Shown here: one piece after another, positions 55,586-64,000 of the stretch | How positions within the stretch are numbered: the stretch's first letter is position 1 | How the letters are laid out: each line of letters begins with the position of its first letter | Source: Mesorhabditis belari | Lineage: Eukaryota; Nematoda; Chromadorea; Rhabditida; Rhabditidae | Direction: 5' to 3' | Length of the DNA stretch: 64,000 bases | Assembly (NCBI GenBank): GCA_958450365.1 | Contig: CAUEEP010000760.1 | Span: 693,462-757,461 of the forward strand | Notes under the pieces: generated by a model | What the model saw: the letters and a program-made list of their open reading frames with translations, nothing else | What the model was told of the DNA's origin: nothing | The model's database searches: none | Position numbers and translations under genes: made by a program

Positions 55586-58500
55586 ATGGGCATCTTCTGG
55601 CTATTATTATTGATTTATGGTAATTTAGAATATTTCAACGATTGAACGTTATTTTGAACAAAATTTAGCTGCCAAAGCTCAACTCCAATGTCAACAAGGC
55701 TCAACTCCTTTGCTCCAAAACAATCAGCCGGTCGTCTGCAATCCTCAGGTATCTTAGAAACTGAATTTCTAATTTTTTAGCGAAAGCGAAAGTTTGTCGA
55801 TTGAATAGTTCATTTTGGTGTACTGTAGAGTGACTTTACAGTAAAAGACATTGCTTTGTTAACATCATAGATTACAGGTATCGACATCATGTTCCTCCAT
55901 CCAATCTGGTTTCTTCTGCCAAATGTCAACGAGTGGAAACAATTTCATTTGCTGTGGGACCGGTAACTCAGGTATGGTCAAGATTCTTCTACTAATAGAA
56001 AAATATTAATGGCTGAAAGTTGTAGACACGCTGGTTACTTACATGATGACCGCGAATTATAGCGACAACTTTTTGGAAAGTATCTGGCAAATGCCTAACT
56101 TATTTTAGAAGTGTCAAGTGTTATATAGAGAATTGTAGCCCTAGTTCTCGGCAATATTGTTCTACCAAAAACTTCCCTATTGGACTTATACAACTCATTT
56201 AATGAGCTTGAATGAGCTCTAAGCGGCCCCTCTTCGGCGATCTGCCATTTTTCACGACTTTCTACCTTGAAAATTTCATTCGGAAAAGTTTTTTCACTCA
56301 AATTTGTGGTAATTTTATCCAAAAGGTGTTGTTTTCAACAAATTTATAGCGTCAGAACGTTGTATTGAACTGTAATTCCCAAGGCAATGGCTAGTCCCAA
56401 ACTGTACTTTAACTTTCAGGTGGCACAATTCAAATCGGTGGTCAGTGTTCCTTCGGCACGACACAATGCGCTGGTACAATAAAGTGTGTTAAAAAAATTA
56501 AATGAACAATATTAAAGGTGGATCGACCTGTCTGAATGGTCAATGTCAATGCCAACAGGGTACCATGCAATCGAACGGTCAATGTATTCAGGGACAAAGC
56601 AATTGTGGAGTGGGACAGGTGAGCTAAATAGCTGCCGTATTCTTGTTGCAACGGTTAATTCAGCAGTTCCATAATCTTGTACGGTATACAATTTCTAGGT
56701 CAGCGTCAACGGGATTTGCATGCAAGCATCGTTCCTTGGTGGTCAATGCCAAGGAAATCAACAGTGCCCGTTAAATTCTCAATGCTTGAACGGAATCTGC
56801 AATTGTAATTCTGGGTTTGTTGGCGAATTTGAAAAGTTGACCTTTGAAATCTCAAGTTCATTTTGCTTTTCAGCTTTCAAGTGTCCAATAATCAATGCGT
56901 TAATAATGGTAATGGTAATCAAGGTGGATGCCAGAATGGACAGGTAAAAGATACTCAAGGAGCTACTGTATTGTGGCGAATTGAATTAAAACAGGCTGGA
57001 AATTCAAGTAGTGTAGGTGAATGTGAATGGACAATGTATGCAACAGTCTTCTCTTGGAGGTCAATGTCAAGCAAATCAACAGTGTCCATTGAATGCCCAA
57101 TGTCCACAAGGGACTTGCACATGTTTGAATGGGTTTGAGAAGTGATTTTAATCTCTAAAATCTCTATTTTTAGATTTACGAATTCAAATGGCCAATGTCT
57201 TTCGAACAATAACAATAATAATGGTGGCTGCGCTTTTGGGCAGGTAGGTCGGACGAAAACCTGGGTGAACGGGGTTTTGAGGTTGAAAAAAATCAGCTTT
57301 AGCTAAAAAGGAAGCTAATTTGAATCCAGAGTGTCACCACTGCTAAATTTAGCAAAATTTAGCAAATTTGCAAACTTTTTTGGTGCAGACTTTTGGTAGA
57401 TCTCGAGTTTTGCTAAATTTAGCAAACTTCCGCTTTTCAAACTTTAACGGATCTACCAACGCATTTAGCAAGTTTGGATTTAGCTAAATAGCTAAATTTA
57501 ACAGTGCCGCCAGCTCCGAAAAACATTTATAGCTCTGCTCTGAACAAAGGTTTAAAAAATAATAATCACAGATTCGAACTTCAACATACTTTGGCTACAA
57601 AACAAGCCAAAATTTAGCCAATTTTGACCATATGAACTTATTTTAGCTTTAGATGGCAGCATCAGAATATTCAGTCTACATGAAAGAAAACTCAATTTGG
57701 CTGAATTTAGCAAAATTGTTTTGGTATTTAGCATTTACCAATTTAGCAAAATCAAGCAAAGTTGCTAAGAGCTAAACTGCTAAATCCGTTTAGCAAAAAT
57801 TGCTAGATGGTAAATTGGTAAATGCTAGCTGGTAAATGCTAGCTAGATGGTAAATGCTAGCTGGTAAATGGTCAATAGTTTGGTGAATCTGAGCCCTGAT
57901 AATCAATTTTCAGGTAAATGTTAACGGGCAATGTATGCAGCAGTCTTCTCTCGGTGGTCAATGTCAAGCAAATCAGCAATGCCCCGTGAATGCCCAATGT
58001 CCACAAGGGATTTGCACATGTTTAAATGGGTTTGGGAAAAGGGATAACTCCGAAATCAACTGAAATTTAGATTCACAAACTCAAATGGACAATGCCTTTC
58101 GAATAACAACAATAACAATGGTGGTTGCTCGTTCGGTCAAGTGAGTCAGAAAGGAAAATGGGAGAAAATTTTAGGAATTCTTATTGTCAACTGGCTAGAT
58201 TACAGTATCTTTATAACTGACTTTAACTTATAAACAACCCTTAGGTTAACTGAATTAAAACAGGCTGCTAATTCAAGTTCTGTAGGTGAATGTGAATGGA
58301 CAATGTATGCAACAGTCTTCTCTTGGAGGTCAATGTCAAGCAAATCAACAGTGTCCATTGAATGCCCAATGTCCACAAGGGACGTGCACATGTTTGAATG
58401 GGTTTGAGAAGCGATTTTAATCTCTAAAACTATTTTTAGATTTACCAATTCAAATGGCCAATGTCTTTCGAACAATAACAATAATAATGGATGCTCGTTT

Positions 58501-60297
58501 GGTCAGGTCTGGTAGCAAAACGTAGGCCAGAAAGTCTTGTCGACCTTTTTGAAGTCTTGTCGACCTTTTTGAAGTCTTGTCGACCTTTTTGAAGTCTTGT
58601 CGACCTTTTTGAAGTCTTGTCGACCTTTTTGAAGTCTTGTCGACCTTTTTGAAGTCTTGTCGACCTTTCTCCTTTATAAATGAATGATTAGCCGATAAAC
58701 GTGTACTTTGCTTTAAATAAAGAAGATTAACTATTACATTTAGCTTATTTTTAGGCAGATTTGAGTCCTTTTTTGAAGCAAATCTGAACAGGATTGTTCA
58801 GGATTCCGAGCAAAATTCTTGTTTTTCCTAAAATCTTCACAATGGACATAGAATGAAAATCGCTTAGTGAAATGTTATGGAAATTTGTCTATCTGCCTAA
58901 CTTTTCATTCTCTATCTTTTTTCTTTTGACACCAAAATAGGTTTCTGTGACAAAAAGTGGTCAAATCTGTGAGTTTCATCGTTTTTGACTACTTGACTTC
59001 ACACCTTTAAAAATATTAACTAACACCATCTTTTCAGAATTTCTTAAAGAACAATTTGTAAATAAATAATAGGACTTTCTGATAAAACAAACTATGGATT
59101 GATTGGCTAATTATTTATTTCAAAAAGTAACCTTTAAAAAAAGCGGACAAGACTTTCCGGTCAATCTAATATTAGATAATGATTTCTCAGGTGTTGATCA
59201 ATGGTCAGTGCATGAATACGGTGCCAATTGGAAGCTCTTGTCAAGTGGCACAACAATGTCAGCAAGGTACTTGTCTGAATGGAATCTGCAGCCTCAACGG
59301 TAATCAACAATCGTCTACTTGCCCACAGGGACAGGCAAGTTTTGGCAAAATAGTCCAAAGAAGTCTTGGCTTACTTTGTGCTTAAATGGCACTTTTTCTG
59401 GAACCTTAAATGACACTTTTCCTTAAATGGCCTTAAATGGCAAATTTCGTCAAAGGATTGACTGTGCCAGGAGTCGGGCTTTTCAATTTTTAGCGCACAA
59501 ACAATTATCAAGGTATAAAACTCAAGTTTCAGGCGCTTATCAACAATCAATGCTACCTGAATGCTCAAATTGGCTCATCGTGCACTTTCAGTCAAGTGTG
59601 TTTCAACGGTGAATCAAAAAATCGAAACTTTCAGCAATGTTTGGGCAACTCGCAATGCAATGGAACTTGTCAGTGCACAAGTGGACAGATGAACGTCGGA
59701 GGAATTTGCTCGAATAATGGAAATCGTGGGTTTCTGCGCCCAACCTGTTTGGTCTTTGTTCTCTATTCTGTAATAAAGTTCATGTGAATGTGTTAAATGA
59801 AATTTGGCAGGCAGATAGGCAGACGGGCAGACAGACGGGCAGACAGACGGGCAGACAGGCAGGCAGGCAGGCAGATAGACAGACAGATAGATATACAGAC
59901 AGACAGACAGGCAGGTAGACAGAACAGGCAGACAAACAAACAGACAAAGACAAGTAATTTCACCGTAGTTTTGACTCTAATCTAGCGAATCAAGTTGCTA
60001 AAACACCAGAAAATCAGAAAATTTCGTATTGATGCTCAAGAAGTTGATTCGTATTGATGCTATTCTAATGTCGCATTTTCAGAAACACCGCCAATTTTCA
60101 CGTGCACTAAAGCCGGCTACAATCCTGCGTTAGTCAACAATCAACCGGTGAATTGCATGACGGATCGTTGTCCCGATCAGTACAACAGTATTTGTGAGTT
60201 CAATATGCAGGTTTGTAGAAAAAAAAACTAATAGAAATAGCCAGAATTTTAGGCAGGATTCTACATCTGTTGCACGAAAAACACGGGAAGAAAATAA
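55586..60297 (+). CDS. Secreted Cys-rich EB-module/lustrin-type protein (17 exons)
   Basis: Seventeen phase-compatible exons, starting 55586-55619, 55669-55748, 55878-55971, 56420-56473, 56518-56618, 56699-56814 and 56874-56943, and ending 59533-59725, 60083-60210 and 60253-60297, give about 537 residues. Signal peptide MGIFWLLLLIYAAKAQ. First comes a lustrin-type Cys module (CQQGSTPLL to CCGTG), then repeated EB-like modules with the pattern GGQCQANQQCPLNAQCPQG then TCTCLNG, then a second lustrin-type module ending ICCTKNTGRK. EB exon pairs (116 + 70 bp) occur at 56699/56874, 57017/57174, 57914/58071 and 58286/58440 (67 bp in the last). The exon ending at 59334 uses a GC donor (GCAAGT). Likely an extracellular or cuticle-associated protein; role inferred. 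Confidence 0.8.
56990..58510 (+). repeat. Tandem duplication of EB-module exon pairs
   Basis: The exon pair at 57017-57243 is repeated at 57914-58140 and 58286-58506. The first and third copies share flanking intron sequence (TTAAAACAGGCTG, ATTCAAGTNNTGTAG), so the duplicated unit includes introns. Confidence 0.85.
58526..59161. mobile_element. GGAAAGTCTTGTCCG element, copy 2, in an intron
   Basis: Shares end sequence and interior with 18378-19090. The right end reads CGGACAAGACTTTCCGG. The left end is replaced by a tandem array (58530-58668) of a 20-bp unit GAAGTCTTGTCGACCTTTTT, seven copies, which is an amplified version of the element's own terminus. Confidence 0.8.
59806..59945. repeat. 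GACA/GGCA microsatellite
   Basis: Interrupted (GACAGACA/GGCAGGCA)n array in an intron of the Cys-rich gene. The plus-strand open frame (RRADRRADRR-like) is an artefact. Confidence 0.95.
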
Positions 60298-60488
60298 TAA
60301 ATATGTTATAAATGCAAATTTTTCAAACTTTATGAGCTTCTGAAGAAGGCAAACCCAACCAAAAAGTCTTTAAATGTTTGTCCTTTAATTTAAAGCCCAG
60401 AAAATTTATTGTAACCAATTTCAATTAACAATTTAACAAGATAATCATTGTAAGTGAGGTAGAGGCGAGCTTTAAATCAAATCAAAAG

Positions 60489-62863
60489 TCAAACTTTCTT
60501 CGATTTCTTGCTTGGAACCGGGCAATCGGTGTCATTGGAAGAACTGTCATTGCTTCGTTTCTTGTGTTCTTCTGAAAAGTGTTTATTAGCAGCAAAACTA
60601 GTAGTCAAATAGTTAGCTTAAAGTTAGCTTAAAATATCCGGGCTTTATGACTTTCTTTGTGGTTTTATCTTTCACAAAAAACAATGAATAGTTTAGACGT
60701 GAATCGAAATTTCGTCCATGGAAGAGAGCATTCTTTTGCTCTTTTTTTCCCCGCTCCTCCTCTTCTTCCAGCCTTAATTCTTCACTTTCTCGTTTTTAGA
60801 ACAATTTGTTAAAGAAAAAGAAATGAGAATCGAACCCTCCACTTTCTAGACTTCGACGTGCTTGTAAGCAGACGCTCTAACCACTGAATTACTGCCAGTT
60901 TGATCAGAAAGAAGGCAGATAGGCACACCATCCTTTCTCCGTCTCTCTTCTCTTTTCTCTTTTTTCGTTTTTAAAATAATTCATTAACGAAAAAGAGTCG
61001 AGAAGAACCTCGACGTTTTGCTCTAACCGCAGACGACAGGCAAACGCTCTAACCACTGAGCTACAGTCACTTTGCTAGCCGACGAAAAAGAAGGCAAATA
61101 GAAGGCACCCCTCCTTTCATCCCCCTCTCTTCACTTTTTCTCTTTGAAAAAATCTCACAGGAAAAGCACCAAGAAGAATTGAATCTTCGACCTTCTGCTC
61201 TAACCGCAGATGGCAGGCAACCACTGAGCCTACAGCTGCTTTGAAGAATGCAGATAGGCACACCATCCTTTCTCCGTTTCTCTTCTCTTTTCTCTTTTTT
61301 GGTTTTTAAAATAATTCATTAAAGAAAAAGAGTCGAGAAGAACCGAACTCTCGACATTCTGCTCTAACCGCAGATGGCAGGCAGACGCTCTAACCACTGA
61401 TCTGCAGCCGCTTTTATCTCCGGAAGGCCTTCTGCCTTTAAAACGAAGGCAGAAGAGAAGAGGAAACGAAAGAGCAGGCTTCAAAGTCTTCATTCGAAAG
61501 AATTAGCGTAGAAACTGGTAGCATTGTTTTGTTTATTGTTTTTGGTGTTCAAGGTCATTTATTTTGTGTTCAATGTTCTTGGGAAACATTCTTGAAGCAA
61601 CCGACCTATCTGTTTCAGCGTTTTCCCTGATGCAAACAGTTCGGCTTCCTCTTTATTGTCGAATTTCTTGAATTTGGCACCGCGGAAGCCATCCGTTTGC
61701 TCTTTGCATTCAGCCCATGTTGAGAAACTGGAATTTGATATTGGCAAAAGGCTACTTGGCTAAAGAATCTTTGGAAAATTCTTAAAAACTAATTTTACAT
61801 CCTGTTTCTAAACCCACACTCCACTCTTGTGTCCTCGAGCGACTGCATAGAAAACTTCTGCATTCGATGTTTCGGCAGACTTTGTTTCTTTCGATTTCTT
61901 GGATTCTTCCTTTACGGCGCCTAAAAGACTTTATTGATTTGAAAATATGATATTTCAAATCAAAATCAGCACTTATCTCTTTTACTTATCTTTGGGGATC
62001 CCCAAAGTGAACCCACATATATTAAGGTAATTTTAGAGCTCACTAGTGAGAGGCATGAACTCAAAACAAAAAAACGATGAAATATACGATAGAAAATAAA
62101 AAGAAAACAACGAAATCAAGCATTGGAATACCAAAATAAACAAAAAAGCCAAGGATTTAGCTGCAAAAAGGATCGAACTCGAGCAAAGGGATGCCCAGGT
62201 CAGTCCCAGTACAATCCCCTTATCCACTGCACCACTAAGGCACCACTAAGCGTGCACCACTAAGCGTGCACCACTAAGCGTGCACCACTAAGCGTGCACC
62301 ACTAAGCGTGCACCACTAAGCGTGCACCACAAGCGACCACTAAGCGGCACCACAGGACCACACGCGTGCACCACGCAGGGCACCACTAAGCGCACCACGT
62401 GACCAAGGTGCACCACCAGGCGGGGCACCACTAAGCGTGCCCAGCGGCACCACCTAAGCGAGGGTCTAGATGCCTCAAATAGCCTCGAGTGTCTGAATGC
62501 CTCAAGCCTTTTGGCCAAATATCCTGCGTTACAGGAATCGAGGGCAAAAACTAAAAACGGCATCGGATTCCCCGTGAAATTCTCTACAAAATGGTCTGGG
62601 TTCGGTTTTGAAAGGCCATGCCTCTCCCTAGTTAGTTCACCTTTTCCTTCGGCAAACTTCAAATAGTACTCGTGCGCTTCGGCGAAAGTTGAGAACTTTT
62701 TCTGGAGTGCTTGTGGATAGTCAGCAATCTAGGCTTTACTTTAGCGAAAGATTTTCTTCTGAACAAACCGATTTCTTCACTTCATCATATTCGACAAAAA
62801 CTCCAATAGTTTTGCCTCGAGCTACCGCGTAAAATGTGGAGGCTTTTGTGTCTTCTGGGACAA
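60489..62863 (-). CDS. Two-domain RNase H1 hybrid-binding (viroplasmin-like) protein, 5' incomplete
   Basis: Minus exons 62863-62769, 62728-62641, 61920-61818, 61727-61606 and 60571-60489 are all in phase. They encode two copies of the small domain found at the N-terminus of RNase H1 and in caulimovirus viroplasmin. Copy 1 reads TFYAVARGKTIGVFVEYDE and KKFSTFAEAHEYYLKFAEG; copy 2 reads FYAVARGHKSGVFSTWAECK and GFRGAKFKKFDNKEEAELFA. A Lys/Ser-rich linker separates them, and the C-terminus KKRSNDSSSNDTDCPVPSKK then SKKV resembles a nuclear localisation signal. In RNase H1 this domain binds RNA-DNA hybrids. No RNase H catalytic domain follows. Copy 1 lacks the TWxEC motif. The first exon starts in phase 1, so an upstream exon is missing from my model. 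Confidence 0.75.
60828..61415 (-). other. Cluster of four tRNA-like sequences in tandem
   Basis: Four related minus-strand units at about 60828-60905, 61008-61078, 61172-61240 and 61338-61412, spaced about 170 bp. Each has CAGTGGTTAGAGCG as D-arm block (the third is reduced) and a GAGxGTTCGxTTC T-arm block. In the last three, TCTGC and GCAGA could form an anticodon stem enclosing CTGCCATCTGCGGTTAGA, i.e. a seven-base loop plus an 11-base intron. The T stems are weakened, so the units look like decaying or unusual tRNA genes. They lie in the last intron of the hybrid-binding protein gene, in its sense orientation. Confidence 0.5.
62158..62240 (-). other. tRNA-like sequence
   Basis: Minus strand: TAGTGGTGCAGTGGATAAGG is D-arm-like and CGAGTTCGATCC is T-arm-like. 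The middle is expanded. Next to a minisatellite built from its own 5' part. Confidence 0.4.
62236..62460. repeat. GTGCACCACTAAGC minisatellite
   Basis: Regular 14-bp units to about 62335, then degenerate versions. The unit repeats the sequence of the 5' part of the adjoining tRNA-like element. Confidence 0.9.
62505..62645. repeat. Solo end of the large inverted element
   Basis: CCAAATATCCTGCGTTACAG through TCTCCCTAGTTAGTTCACC matches the right end of the element at 39462-40312. It directly adjoins exon 2 of the hybrid-binding gene and supplies the intron donor region. Confidence 0.7.
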
Positions 62864-63634
62864 CTGAAACAGTTATCTTAAAGGTTTTCTTAAAGGTCGA
62901 ACTCTGTGCAAATTTTTCGCGTAAATCTTTTGAATATAAAGTCTCTAAAGAACAAGTTGTGCACTAGCAATGCCCATTAATTAGTTGTGCAAGTTGTGCA
63001 CTAACAATAGAGCCAATTATAGCTTAAAATCAGACAAAATCTGTGTCAATCTGCTTAAATCTCTATTCACAGTTTATTAAACCACAGTATTTACGGGAAT
63101 TTATCGTAAATACTTTAAGCCACCGCTTTAAGCGTAAGCCACCGCCATAATGACGGACTTACAGTCGCTTAGTCTAACGTTGAACGTCCCTTTCTACAGT
63201 GCCTGTCCTAAAATCCTAATGGCCTAAAATTTGAGTTAAGCTACAACCGATTGTCACTCTAAAGTTCTCAAACATTGAATACTTAGCCTTCAATACTTCA
63301 ATACTTCAAATGAGCTTCAATACTTCAAACATAACCTAGACTAGCTCCAATATCTTAAAACCAGCTTTCGGCCCACCTTTCGGCGGGCAGGCCCACGTTT
63401 TCCACACAATCTAAGCCCCGCCCCTTTTTCCTAGACAGACGGACGTCTCTTCTGTATTATATATAGAGTTGAGCTGCAACTGATTGAACTGATTGTACTG
63501 ATCTCAACTGAGCTACTCTAAAGGCCCCAAAACATTTAATACTTAGCTACAACTTAGCTGTAAATGAGCTGAAATCTTAAACATAGCTTAGATTTGCTCT
63601 AAAATTGTACTGTTCTGGATGAGGAATACGGTTA
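62864..63634. other. No gene supported
   Basis: AT-rich, with a GTATTTACG/CGTAAATAC inverted pair near 63090-63115 and short TTCAATACTTC repeats near 63290-63325. The missing first exon of the minus-strand gene may lie here or beyond, but I could not identify it. Confidence 0.4.
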
Positions 63635-64000
63635 ACTATTGAGTTGGTGAATTGAAAACTCATTGTCATATGTGACAGTTTGAGCACTTTCTTCGAAAGA
63701 AACCCATTTTGGTGTCAATGGAAAAGTTGTAGAGAATCAAAAATTAGGCTTATATCCAAAATTTCAGAAAGATTCAAAAACTGGTTTTTGAAGAAATGCC
63801 AAATTTACGAATTTTTACAAAACTTTTTAAGCGAAACTACTAAGTGTATCTTTTTGGAAATTTGGCTATAAGCCTAATTTTTGATTCTCTACAACTTTTC
63901 TATTAAGACCAAAATGGGTTTCTTTTGAAGAAAGTGCTCAAACTGGGAGTCCAGTCCTCCATTCTCAAGGTCCAGTCCTCCATTCTTGAGTCTCACACTT
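63635..64000. mobile_element. MITE with TTGGTGAATTGAAAAC ends, copy 2, cut by window end
   Basis: Begins CTATTGAGTTGGTGAATTGA and follows the copy at 2556 through the GAGCACTTTCTTC hairpin to TGAGTCTCACACTT. The right end lies outside the window. Confidence 0.85.

Overview
This window looks like a piece of a nematode chromosome. It is AT-rich. Its genes are split into short exons by introns that are often only 40-60 bp long, with TTTCAG/TTTTAG acceptors and GTAAGT/GTTTGT-type donors. It also carries interstitial runs of the nematode telomere hexamer TTAGGC (about 10336-10500, traces at 5207-5225). Several genes have an acceptor-like TTTCAG/TTTTAG immediately before the start codon, as expected for trans-splicing. 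I cannot name the species. All exon models below were built by hand from splice signals and checked for reading-frame phase.

Region 1 (1-17.4 kb) holds almost only repeats. It contains broken mariner, Tc1 and piggyBac copies, several families of TA-flanked hairpin elements (MITEs), minisatellites, tRNA-like sequences and telomere-like arrays. No host gene is supported there. Region 2 (17.9-25.4 kb, + strand) carries a Ser/Thr protein kinase whose last exon reads into a MITE, a dead Tc1-like element, and a type II membrane C-type lectin whose last intron has swallowed another Tc1-like element. Region 3 (26.1-38.0 kb, - strand) carries two paralogous proteins with three C2CH (C-x2-C ... C-x2-H) zinc modules each, resembling nematode LIN-15A/THAP-type proteins, with an unrecognised coiled-coil gene between them. 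An orphan FIS1-like exon follows at 38.5 kb.

Region 4 (40.6-48.8 kb) contains a direct segmental duplication of about 2.2 kb. Each copy carries a complete three-exon gene for a small secreted glycine-rich peptide of the nematode defence-peptide type, with two antisense tRNA-like sequences in its second intron. Between the copies lie two unrecognised minus-strand genes and a frameshifted CCDC47-like fragment. Region 5 (49.0-53.1 kb, - strand) is the most striking gene: seven phase-compatible exons join an acidic N-terminus, a BrkDBD-like helix-turn-helix, a CENP-B/Tc5-type DNA-binding region and an ISXO2/Merlin (IS1595-type) transposase domain. The first catalytic Asp of that domain appears replaced by Glu, which suggests a domesticated chimeric DNA-binding protein.

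Region 6 (53.7-64 kb) carries an NAT9-like acetyltransferase (+), a 17-exon secreted Cys-rich protein with internally duplicated EB-module exons (+), and a minus-strand protein with two RNase H1-type hybrid-binding (viroplasmin) domains but no RNase H domain. A cluster of tRNA-like sequences sits in the last intron of that gene. The window ends inside a MITE that also occurs at 2.6 kb.
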